Position numbers and translations under genes: made by a program. Below, piece after piece: positions 22,963-29,988 of a DNA stretch of 64,000 nucleotides. Position 1 is the stretch's first letter; every line of letters starts with the position of its first letter. Where the stretch lies: positions 372,001 through 436,000 of the forward strand of contig NZ_FNWU01000001.1 in the NCBI RefSeq assembly GCF_900108505.1, given 5' to 3'. Under the pieces are notes generated by a model. It had not been told where the DNA came from and did no database searches. It was given only the letters and a program-made list of their open reading frames with translations. The stretch is from Halopenitus malekzadehii. GTDB taxonomy: Archaea; Halobacteriota; Halobacteria; Halobacteriales; Haloferacaceae.

Positions 22963-25470
22963 TCAGTCACGCCGCCGCCCCGCGTGGCCGGGATAGTCCC
23001 GCTCGAACCGGTCGGCGATCTCCCCGTCGTCGAACGCGATGATCACGGGCCGGCCGTGCGGGCACGCGTAGGGGTTCATACAGTCGTCGAGCGCCGCGAG
23101 AAGCTCGACGATCGACCCCTCGGTCAGCGACGTGTTGCCGGTCACGGACGGGTAGCACGCGAGATCCGCGAGCAGCTCGTCGACCACGTCGCTGACGGGC
23201 GCGTCGTCCGCGCTCGTCTCGTCGACGAGCGACCCGAGCACGTCCCGGAGGAGTTCCGGATCGAGCGTCGCGTCGAAGACTGCGGGCACCGCCTTGACGA
23301 CGATCTCCCGATCGCCGGCCCGCTCGGCACGGAACCCGACCTCGTCAAGGTCGCCGAGGAACTCCTTGAACAGCGCCGCCTCCCGGGCGGTCACCTCGAT
23401 CGACACCGGCTCCGCGAGCGCCTGGGCGGGGGCGCCGTCGGCGAACACGTCCTGGAGCCGCTCGTAGTTGACGCGCTCGTCGGCCGCGTGTTGATCGATG
23501 AGTACCAATCCCTCGGGGGACTCCGCGACCACGTACGTCTCCCGATGCTGGCCGAGTATCCGCAGCCGCGGCAGCGAGTCGTAGGCCCGCTCGACGGCGG
23601 TCGTTCCATCGATCGGTCCCGTCTCGCCCGCTTCAGCGGTCGCGGGATTAGTGGCCGCGGGATCAGTGGCCGCAGGATCAGCGGCCGCAGGATCAGCGGC
23701 CGCAGGATCAGCGGCCGTGGGATCAGCGGTCGATCCCGCGGAGCCGTCCCCGGCGCCCGGGAGCGTCCCCTGGTCGGTCGGCGCACGGATCGAGCCCGAA
23801 TCGCGGTCCGTCCTGTCGGGCGTCCCGACCGAATCGGTTCGGTCCGGTTCGGTCGCCCCGGCGTTCGTTTCCGTCTCCGCGGTCGTCTCGCTTTTCGCCG
23901 TGTTCGTCTCGCCCTCGACGTCCCCTGACGCGGCTCCATCCTCGTCCGATTGCCACCGCCTCGGTGACGGCGGGGTCGCGGCGTCAGCGTCGGCGTCGGC
24001 GTCGATTGACGCGTCATCCGTCATCGTTCCGGATTCGGGCCTGGGCGTCGGGTCGGAGTCGCCGAGTCCGGAGACGGACCAGGCGTCTCCGTCCGTCGGG
24101 GAGACCTCGCTCACCCCACCACCGTCCGCACCGTCAGGGTCGTCCGTCGCGTTCGCCTCCGTCGCGTCCGCGCCTCCCGCAGCGTCCGCAACCTGCTCGT
24201 GTCGGGTCCCGGCGCCGCCGACCGCCTCCTCGTCGGCGGACGCGCCCTCGCCCGGTGACACGCTCGTCTCCGCGGGCGCCGATCGACCACGGGGTGCCGT
24301 CGACCGGATCACGCCGTGGTCGAGGAGTGCCGACTCGACCGCCGCCGAGACGGTCTCACGCACCGCCGCCGGCTCGTCGAACCGAATCTCGAGCTTGCGA
24401 GGATGTACGTTCACGTCCACCGTTCCGGCCGGCAGCTCGACGAACAGGACGGCGAAGGGGTACCGATCCGGCGCGAGCTGGCCGCCGTAGGCGTCGACGA
24501 CCGCATTCCGAAGGATGCTCGTGGTCACGTAGCGGTCGTTGACGAACGTCGAGAGATACTCCCGGTTCGCCCGCGTCGTCTCCGGGTGCGAGACGAGCCC
24601 GTGCACGCGCTCGATCGGCGTGCCGGCCAGGGGGGATGAGGATTCTGATTCGCCGGGGTCCGGCGTCTCGTCGTCCACCGTGTACTCGACGGGGATCATC
24701 GACGTCGCGACGTCGCGGCCGTAGACCGCGAGCACCGCGCTCTCGAGGTCGCCGTTTCCCTGGGTGGCGAACGTCTCCCGCCCGTCGTGTTCGAGCGACA
24801 CCGCGACGTCGGGGTTCGCGAGCGCATACTGCGTGACGACCCGGTTGACGTGGTCGAACTCCGTGGCGTTCGTCTTGAGGAACTTCCGTCGGGCCGGCGT
24901 GTTGAAGAACAGATCCGCGACCTCCACGGTCGTTCCGACCGGACAGCCGGCCGGCTGAACCGCGCCGACCTCGCCGCCCTCGACGGTCAGCTCCGCTCCG
25001 GCGTCCGGTGCGACATCGACGTCGGTCCGTCCTCCGTCCCCCTCGTCGCCGCGCACGGAGTCGTGTGCGTCCGGTCGAGGTCGCGACCTGACGGTCAGCC
25101 GGGAGACCGCGCCGATCGTGTACAGCGCCTCGCCCCGGAAGCCGAGCGTTCCCACCCCTGCATCCAGGTCCTCAATGTCGGCGATCTTCGAGGTCGCGTG
25201 TTCGGCGACCGCGTCGGGCAGTTGCGCCGGTGGAATGCCGACACCGTTATCACGCACCCGAATTCGGGAGGTACCCCCATCGGTCACCGACACCGCGATC
25301 CGGTCCGCACCGGCGTCCAGGGCGTTCTCAACGAGTTCCTTGACCACCGACGCCGGCCGTTCGACGACCTCGCCGGCGGCGATCCGCTGTACCGTCCGCT
25401 CGTCGAGGTGTCGGATCGACGACGCGTCGGAGCCGCTCGCGGACCCCGTTCCGGGTTCGCCCTCGTTCAT
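22963..25470 (-). CDS. mutL: DNA mismatch repair protein MutL
   Basis: An 835-residue MutL. The GHKL ATPase motifs are present in order: KELVENALDAGA (about residue 45), DNGVGIP (about 74) and GTLGFRGEAL (about 110). The C-terminal dimerisation/endonuclease domain has IDQHAADERVNYERL, fitting the DQHA(X)2E(X)4E metal motif of MutL endonucleases. The linker (about 380-620) is very long, acidic and disordered, and includes a Pro/Ala/Asp repeat. ATG 25470 (MNEGEPGTGSAS) was chosen; longer starts add a basic leader unlike the family. No mutS is in the window. Paired inverted repeats lie upstream. Confidence 0.95.
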   Translation of the reverse strand: MNEGEPGTGSASGSDASSIRHLDERTVQRIAAGEVVERPASVVKELVENALDAGADRIAVSVTDGGTSRIRVRDNGVGIPPAQLPDAVAEHATSKIADIEDLDAGVGTLGFRGEALYTIGAVSRLTVRSRPRPDAHDSVRGDEGDGGRTDVDVAPDAGAELTVEGGEVGAVQPAGCPVGTTVEVADLFFNTPARRKFLKTNATEFDHVNRVVTQYALANPDVAVSLEHDGRETFATQGNGDLESAVLAVYGRDVATSMIPVEYTVDDETPDPGESESSSPLAGTPIERVHGLVSHPETTRANREYLSTFVNDRYVTTSILRNAVVDAYGGQLAPDRYPFAVLFVELPAGTVDVNVHPRKLEIRFDEPAAVRETVSAAVESALLDHGVIRSTAPRGRSAPAETSVSPGEGASADEEAVGGAGTRHEQVADAAGGADATEANATDDPDGADGGGVSEVSPTDGDAWSVSGLGDSDPTPRPESGTMTDDASIDADADADAATPPSPRRWQSDEDGAASGDVEGETNTAKSETTAETETNAGATEPDRTDSVGTPDRTDRDSGSIRAPTDQGTLPGAGDGSAGSTADPTAADPAAADPAAADPAATDPAATNPATAEAGETGPIDGTTAVERAYDSLPRLRILGQHRETYVVAESPEGLVLIDQHAADERVNYERLQDVFADGAPAQALAEPVSIEVTAREAALFKEFLGDLDEVGFRAERAGDREIVVKAVPAVFDATLDPELLRDVLGSLVDETSADDAPVSDVVDELLADLACYPSVTGNTSLTEGSIVELLAALDDCMNPYACPHGRPVIIAFDDGEIADRFERDYPGHAGRRRD
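23642..23731. repeat. 15-bp in-frame tandem repeat (6 units) in the mutL linker
   Basis: Six 15-bp units of the type GCAGGATCAGCGGCC, 5 codons each, encoding an Ala-Asp-Pro-rich repeat in the disordered linker. Three central units are identical, so copy number could vary without breaking the frame. Confidence 0.92.
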
Positions 25471-25521
25471 ACATCCCTCGTCGGCGGGCGGTCCACTTGA
25501 ACGTGCGGTCGTGCCGTCAGT

Positions 25522-25552
25522 TGTTACAGGGTCGGTAACACCCCCACGGGGG
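25522..25552. promoter_or_regulatory. Two adjacent inverted repeats upstream of mutL
   Basis: TGTTAC-N7-GTAACA (25522-25540) followed directly by CCCCC-AC-GGGGG (25541-25552), 52-82 bp before the mutL start. A TATA-like CTATATGTATC lies further out near 25570-25581. These could be an operator, or hairpins in a leader RNA. Confidence 0.4.
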
Positions 25553-25698
25553 ATGAGACAGCCGACAGCGGATACATATAGGTCGTCGCCGCGCAAACGG
25601 TGACTCGCGAGCGACCGGCGATGCTCGCGATGCCGCCGTCTGACGAAACGGCCCTCCTGCCGCCCTACCACGTGGAAATCCCGTGATCGGCGGCGCGT

Positions 25699-26568
25699 TC
25701 ACGCGACGTCCGATTCATCCCCGATATCGGCATCGGCATCCATACCGTCGCGTCCGGTCGGATCGCTTCCGTCGTCGACCACGTCCTCGAGCGGCCGTGA
25801 TCGATCCTGGACGCGATCGAACCACCCGAGCGCCCACTCGTGGACCGATTCGTCGGTACACTCGAACAGGGCCCGTGGCGTGTTCTGGTCGTCGTAGGCC
25901 ATCAGACACGTCCGTGGCCCTTCGCGGTCGGTGAACAGGCCGACCGGCAGCGGATCGGGATGGACGCGTACCGACACGTCACAGCGGTCGAGCGCCCGCT
26001 TGAACGCCTCGGGAAACGACTCGGTCGACGTCTCGAGGACGCGTTCGTCTATCACGAGCTGGATGCTCGTTTCCCGCCCGAGCAGCTCCATCGCGGCCTC
26101 GTTGAACGTCCGCGAGACGATGGGCGAGACGCTCCTGACGGCGGCGCTTTCGGTCTCCTCGAACCGATCGATCAGCCGGTCGACCGGCGCCAACGGGTCC
26201 TGGGCCGAGGCCACCGTCAGCGATCCGTGTTCGAAGGCCGCCGACGGCAGCTCCGTGGCGATCGGTTCGGCGTTGGCGGCGAACGGCGCGAACTCTCGCG
26301 CCCGCGCGGTCGCGTCAAGCAGGTTCTCGTAGGCGTCACACACCCGTTCGCCGGTCGCGGTCAGCCGGTAGGTCGCGTCCCGTTCGACCACCCATCGGCG
26401 CTCCCGAAACCCCGCAAGCACGCGTTGGACCGTCGTTCGCGTCGACTCGACGCGTCGCGTGATCGCCGCCGGGCGCAGCGGCTCCTCGCGGATCGCCCGG
26501 AGTATCGCGATCCGTCCGGGCGACCCCGCGAGATAGCGGACGTCCTCGTGTGCGTCCTCGCTCGGCAT
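25699..26568 (-). CDS. Winged-helix transcriptional regulator (FilR1-like C-terminal domain)
   Basis: A 289-residue regulator of a type common in haloarchaea. The N-terminal winged HTH is at about residues 12-80 (SPGRIAILRAIREEPLRPAA, then TVQRVLAGFRERRWV); the C-terminal ~190 residues form a sensor domain with SPIVSRTFNEAAMELLG and a later DDQNTPRALFECTDESV, as in the HTH plus methanogenesis-regulatory (FilR1) family. Start ATG 26568 fits a TATA-like CTCAAATACG about 25-30 nt upstream, rather than the ATG at 26586. It follows the pilus operon on the same strand and could control it; no binding site is seen. Confidence 0.78.
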   Translation of the reverse strand: MPSEDAHEDVRYLAGSPGRIAILRAIREEPLRPAAITRRVESTRTTVQRVLAGFRERRWVVERDATYRLTATGERVCDAYENLLDATARAREFAPFAANAEPIATELPSAAFEHGSLTVASAQDPLAPVDRLIDRFEETESAAVRSVSPIVSRTFNEAAMELLGRETSIQLVIDERVLETSTESFPEAFKRALDRCDVSVRVHPDPLPVGLFTDREGPRTCLMAYDDQNTPRALFECTDESVHEWALGWFDRVQDRSRPLEDVVDDGSDPTGRDGMDADADIGDESDVA

Positions 26569-26679
26569 CGGTCGCGTGTTCGGCAAAGGTCCTCAAATAC
26601 GTGTCGCCACGGGCGAGACGTCCCCTCGATCGGCGCCTCGACCGGCGTTCTCGAGGCGGGTTTTCACGACCGGTTCGGG

Positions 26680-26739
26680 ACGCCGTCGACCGTGCCCGCC
26701 TCCACACGCCGTCGACCGTGCCCGCCTCCGCACGCCGTC
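26680..26739. repeat. 26-bp tandem repeat (2.3 units) at the end of the pilus operon
   Basis: Units at 26680-26705 and 26706-26731 (ACGCCGTCGACCGTGCCCGC plus six bases) and a partial third, ACGCCGTC, that runs into the stop codon of the last pilus-operon gene (26738-26740). Confidence 0.9.
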
Positions 26740-27337
26740 ACGCCCACGGCGTTGCGACGATCGTCATCGTGGTCCTCGTTCCCGCCCGGCGGATACGGAT
26801 CTCGAACGCGACCGCCACGATCGTCGTCGTTCCCGCACGGTCCTGTACGACGACGCCGCGATCCGCCTCGCAGGCGCCGAAGACGCGGTTCGGGCCGCCC
26901 GGGCACGCCGACTCGGCACGCGACGTTGCGACGGCGGGTGCGACCGTGACGGCGAGTACCGTCCCGTCCTCGAGGGATGCCCCCTCGATCACGTCAAGAT
27001 CGGCGTCGAGGCCGTCGCGGTACGCGGACACCGCCTCGTCGCGGGCGCTCCACTCGTAGGATCCGGCGATGTCGCCCTCCCGGACCGTAACCGTCCGATC
27101 GATCGTCTCGATGACCGACGATCCGGTTCCGCTTTCGGGCCCCGCTCCGCCGGCGGCCCCCGATGTCTCGGTCGTTTCGACGGCCGGTTCGCCGTCGATG
27201 TCGCCCGCATACCCGAGTTGTAGATATGCGAGCGACAGCGGCACGAGCGCCAGCGCGAGCGTCACCGCCGCGAGCAGGACGAGCTGGCCGCGGTCGTGGC
27301 CGCCCGAGCCCGATCGCCCCGTTCGGGGTAGGGTCAT
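26738..27337 (-). CDS. Pilin-like secreted protein of the pilus operon (DUF7261-like)
   Basis: A 199-residue protein with a class III-type N-terminus: a basic start (PRTGRSGSGGHDRGQ), then a hydrophobic helix LVLLAAVTLALALVPLSLAYLQ, trimmed here, starting at residue 19. RGQ-LVLL resembles the prepilin-peptidase site in haloarchaeal pilins, so it may be processed and placed in or near the pilus. The rest is a beta-rich domain with two cysteines (ESACPGG and FGACEADRG). It is the last gene of the operon; its ATG overlaps the stop of the Arg-rich small ORF (ATGA). Confidence 0.78.
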   Translation of the reverse strand: MTLPRTGRSGSGGHDRGQLVLLAAVTLALALVPLSLAYLQLGYAGDIDGEPAVETTETSGAAGGAGPESGTGSSVIETIDRTVTVREGDIAGSYEWSARDEAVSAYRDGLDADLDVIEGASLEDGTVLAVTVAPAVATSRAESACPGGPNRVFGACEADRGVVVQDRAGTTTIVAVAFEIRIRRAGTRTTMTIVATPWA

Positions 27338-27495
27338 CGCTCACCCCCGTCACCGTGTCGCGGATCCGGCGATCGCCGTTCGTTTCGCCTCACCGCGAGC
27401 CGTCCCGAACGTCTCACCGCGAGCCGTCTTGGGCGTCTCACCGCGAGCCGTCTTGGGCGTCTCACCGCGAGCCGTTCGCCGCGGTGACGCCTCAT
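27334..27495 (-). CDS. Candidate 53-residue Arg-rich repeat microprotein in the pilus operon
   Basis: An open frame of 53 codons fills what would otherwise be the only gap in the operon. Its ATG overlaps the stop of the upstream gene (ATGA at 27492-27495) and its TGA overlaps the next ATG (ATGA at 27334-27337), so both junctions look translationally coupled. The product begins MRRHRGERLAVRRPRR, repeats RRLAVRRP-type 8-residue units from a 24-bp tandem repeat, and ends HGDGGER. It is extremely basic (about 20 Arg) in a proteome that is mostly acidic. No known family. It could bind RNA or acidic partners, or be a chance frame. Seen in the sequence; expression is inference. Confidence 0.5.
   Translation of the reverse strand: MRRHRGERLAVRRPRRLAVRRPRRLAVRRSGRLAVRRNERRSPDPRHGDGGER
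27389..27484. repeat. 24-bp tandem repeat (4 units) between two pilus genes
   Basis: Units at 27389, 27413, 27437 and 27461, each CTCACCGCGAGCCGTC plus eight bases; the middle two are identical. 24 bp is 8 codons, so expansion keeps the frame of the Arg-rich ORF on the minus strand. Confidence 0.95.
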
Positions 27496-27968
27496 CGCCA
27501 CACCGCCACGACGATCCGGCCGTTCCGGGTGGTCATCGCCGACCGGCCGACGGTGGCGTCAGGCGGCGGCGCGATCCCGATGTCTCCGTGTGGCGTTTCC
27601 ACGTGGTACTGGAGCCGATCGGGAACGAGCGCCTCGGCGCGAGCGTCGATCGCGTCGCGCTCGGCCGCGAACGTCTCCGCGGTCACGATCGCCGCGGGAA
27701 GCGGTCGCCCGGCCGCGGTCTCGTCGTCGAATCCCGCGCTCCCCTCGTTCGCGAGCACCGTCGCGACGTCGGTGGCCGAGGCATCGAGGTCCGCGGTGGC
27801 CACGCCGGGATCCGCGGGCGCGACCGCGAACGAAGTCGCGATCGCCAGCACGAACGTCACGCCGATCGCCGCCTCGATGGCCGACAGCGAGAGTTGACCG
27901 CGCGTCCCCGGTCGACCGGCATCGAGGACCACGGTGGGATCGCTCCCGCCCCGTTCGCAGCTACGCAT
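27492..27968 (-). CDS. Pilin-like secreted protein of the pilus operon (DUF7262-like)
   Basis: A 158-residue protein with a charged N-terminus (MRSCERGGSDP) and a TRGQLSLSAIEAAIGVTFVL segment (about residues 22-41): a basic residue-Gly-Gln and a membrane helix, as in class III signal peptides. The exported part has an Asp/Ala-rich helix and a beta-rich end (RNGRIVVAVWR). Likely a minor pilin or pilus accessory protein held in the membrane. It overlaps the upstream gene by 8 nt and the Arg-rich small ORF by 4 nt. Confidence 0.75.
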   Translation of the reverse strand: MRSCERGGSDPTVVLDAGRPGTRGQLSLSAIEAAIGVTFVLAIATSFAVAPADPGVATADLDASATDVATVLANEGSAGFDDETAAGRPLPAAIVTAETFAAERDAIDARAEALVPDRLQYHVETPHGDIGIAPPPDATVGRSAMTTRNGRIVVAVWR

Positions 27969-28716
27969 CGACGGTCACCGTGATGACGACCGGCGTCCGT
28001 CGTTCCCGTTCGACCCGCAGTCCGACCACGCCGGTCCCCTCGAGGACGAGCCGGTCGGTGCCCTGCCGCGGCAGGTCGATCGTCGTCGATCCCCGGATCC
28101 CGTTCGGGCGATACAGCACCACCCGGTCGTCGACCCGAACCGTGGTGACGTTCCCCGAGCGGGCTTCGACCGTGAGGCGTCGCGCGGTCGCGGGCAGCGC
28201 TCGTTCCGCCTCCGGATCGACGGTGATCCGATCGGTTCGGGTTTCCGAGCGTGCAAGCAGCGCGATCCGGCTCGCGGTCGTCCCTCCACGGACCGACCCC
28301 CGTTCCAGGATCGTCCGGTCCTCGACCGTCCAGTCCTCGATCGCGTCGCCGGCGAGGCGGACCCGGATCGCTCGGTCACGAACCGCCGGAACGGCGTCCT
28401 CGATCGCCGTGATCGAGAGCGCCAGCGTTGCGTCCCGGTCGAGCACGGTCCGGCGCCGCGTCGTCGGCCCCTCCGGATCGACGAGGATGTCGGCGACCGT
28501 GACCGCCAGCCCCCGGCTCGCGACGTCGCGTTCCGCGGCGGTTCGGGCGTCGTCGGCGATCGTGACGGCGAGGACGGTCGCCGACGCCAGGATCACGATC
28601 GCGACGGCGAGCGCCGGCAACGCCGCCTGTGCACGGCTTCGAGATCGAGAATGATCCCCCCGTCCAGTCCCCCGGTTCGGTGCCCCGGCTATCGGCGTCG
28701 TCGATCGCCGGGTCAT
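27961..28716 (-). CDS. Pilin-like secreted protein of the pilus operon (DUF7263-like)
   Basis: A 251-residue protein. A long basic leader (residues 1-29) precedes the helix RAQAALPALAVAIVILASA (about 28-46), resembling a class III signal with RAQ in place of RGQ. The rest is a beta-rich extracellular-type domain ending ERRTPVVITVTVDA. No catalytic motif is seen. It overlaps its neighbours by 4 nt (28713-28716) and 8 nt, fitting tight co-translation in the pilus operon. Confidence 0.75.
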   Translation of the reverse strand: MTRRSTTPIAGAPNRGTGRGDHSRSRSRAQAALPALAVAIVILASATVLAVTIADDARTAAERDVASRGLAVTVADILVDPEGPTTRRRTVLDRDATLALSITAIEDAVPAVRDRAIRVRLAGDAIEDWTVEDRTILERGSVRGGTTASRIALLARSETRTDRITVDPEAERALPATARRLTVEARSGNVTTVRVDDRVVLYRPNGIRGSTTIDLPRQGTDRLVLEGTGVVGLRVERERRTPVVITVTVDA

Positions 28717-29222
28717 CGGTTCATCAGCTCCACGGTCAACCCCTCCTCATCCCGCTGGACGACGACGATCGTCCGCGCGTCGCTTCGCCAGGTGCTCGGT
28801 GTCCCTGACGGTTGCGTCGGGAACGCAAGCCGTCGTCGTCCGTCGACGGCCGAGTGTGGATGTTCGAGCGTGAGCACGCCGTCCGCAAACCTGACCCGGT
28901 ACGACTCGCCCCGGATCGTCTCCGGAAGGTCGACCGTCGTCCGCGTCGTCGCCGATCGGACCGTCGGCGTCCGTGGTGCCGGTGGAACCGCCGACGTGAC
29001 CGCGTGGTCGGCCGCGGTCAGCGTTCGGTCGCCGACCTCCTCGGCGACCGCCGACCGGTACTCCGGGACGACGCCCCCGTAAAGGGCCGTCGACAGCGTT
29101 GCGACGAACAGCACGACGACGCCGACCTCGAGGAGTTTGCCCGCGACCGGCGCCACGGCGCGGGAGTGGATCGGTCTCGATCCGCCCCTCATCTCGGCCC
29201 TGATCGGCGGATCACGTCCCAT
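28713..29222 (-). CDS. Pilin-like secreted protein of the pilus operon (DUF7266-like)
   Basis: A 169-residue protein with SRAVAPVAGKLLEVGVVVLF starting at about residue 20: a small basic leader and a membrane helix (KLLEVGVVVLFVATLSTALYG), then a short exported domain (TVRSATTRTTVDLPETIRG). It resembles the small pilin-like members of haloarchaeal pilB/pilC operons. It overlaps the upstream gene by 11 nt and the downstream one by 4 nt (ATGA). A start a few codons later (MRGGSRPIHSRAV) is also possible. Confidence 0.73.
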   Translation of the reverse strand: MGRDPPIRAEMRGGSRPIHSRAVAPVAGKLLEVGVVVLFVATLSTALYGGVVPEYRSAVAEEVGDRTLTAADHAVTSAVPPAPRTPTVRSATTRTTVDLPETIRGESYRVRFADGVLTLEHPHSAVDGRRRLAFPTQPSGTPSTWRSDARTIVVVQRDEEGLTVELMNR

Positions 29223-29988
29223 ACGCCACCTCCAGTTCCAGGTCCACGGTGCGGACGAGCAGGTGTCCCTCCCGATCGCCCCCGACGGTCACGACGACGC
29301 TTTCGCGGTTGTCGCCGGCGAACTGCCGCCGGTCGATCGACAGGATGGGTTCCGATTCGGGCTCAGTGGTGGCTGCTCGGTCACCGGTCCGTCGAACCGC
29401 CCGCTCGACCGCGGTCGGGTTCGCCGTCTCGATGGCGATCCGAAACGGGCCCGTTCCCAGGTCCCGTTCGTCGTGGTCGACCGCCAGTCGGAGGCGGGCA
29501 ACGCCGCCGGACTCACCGGAACCGCCCGCCCCGACCGCTCCGCCACCTTGGATAACGGGGATCGTGATCACGAGTGCATCCTCCCCGATGAGCAACGCCG
29601 GATCCCGAACCGCGATCGCGCCGTCGCCGTATTCACGGATGACGAGCCCGGCGACGCTCACCACGCGCTGATCGCCGCCGCTTCCCACGTACCGTATTCC
29701 GTCGGCCTCCAGGGACCGCCACTCGTCGCCGTCGTGTACTCGAACCGTCCGTTCGATCGTGTCGAGTCGGCCGCCGGATAGGCGGACCGACGCGGTCGTC
29801 CGCCCGTCACGGCCGGTTCCATCGATCGCCGCGGTCAGGTCGTCGGTCGCCGCCTCGACGCCGATCGTTCCCGCGTGCTCCTGGACGACGACGCCCGTGC
29901 CCGCGGTGATCAGTCCGAGGCTCGTGACCGTCATCGCGATGAGGAGCGTCACCCCGATGACAGTCGATTGGGCGCGAGCGCGGCTCAC
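29212..29988 (-). CDS. Pilin-like secreted protein of the pilus operon (DUF7289-like)
   Basis: A 258-residue protein. GTG 29988 overlaps the pilC stop (GTGA) and gives MSRARAQSTVIGVTLLIAM, a class III-type leader with an RAQ-ST junction followed by a membrane helix. The exported portion is beta-rich with a Gly-rich loop (IQGGGAVGAGGSGESGG) and ends VELEVAYGT-like strands. The longer frame to 30276 lies inside pilC and is not credible. It is the first pilin-like gene after pilC and a candidate for the major or a large minor subunit. Confidence 0.78.
   Translation of the reverse strand: MSRARAQSTVIGVTLLIAMTVTSLGLITAGTGVVVQEHAGTIGVEAATDDLTAAIDGTGRDGRTTASVRLSGGRLDTIERTVRVHDGDEWRSLEADGIRYVGSGGDQRVVSVAGLVIREYGDGAIAVRDPALLIGEDALVITIPVIQGGGAVGAGGSGESGGVARLRLAVDHDERDLGTGPFRIAIETANPTAVERAVRRTGDRAATTEPESEPILSIDRRQFAGDNRESVVVTVGGDREGHLLVRTVDLELEVAYGT

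Noticed and set aside
20373-23042. Very long plus-strand open frame opposite the oxidoreductase, kinase and mutL genes
   Set aside because: It runs antisense to three genes with recognisable motifs; long antisense frames are expected in GC-rich haloarchaeal DNA and its protein has no domain.
23642-23731. The mutL repeat as a sign of a frameshifted gene
   Set aside because: Units are 15 bp and in frame; the ATPase and C-terminal domains on either side are intact.
25471-25671. Longer N-terminus for MutL
   Set aside because: The extension would translate through the upstream inverted repeats and gives a basic leader not seen in MutL.
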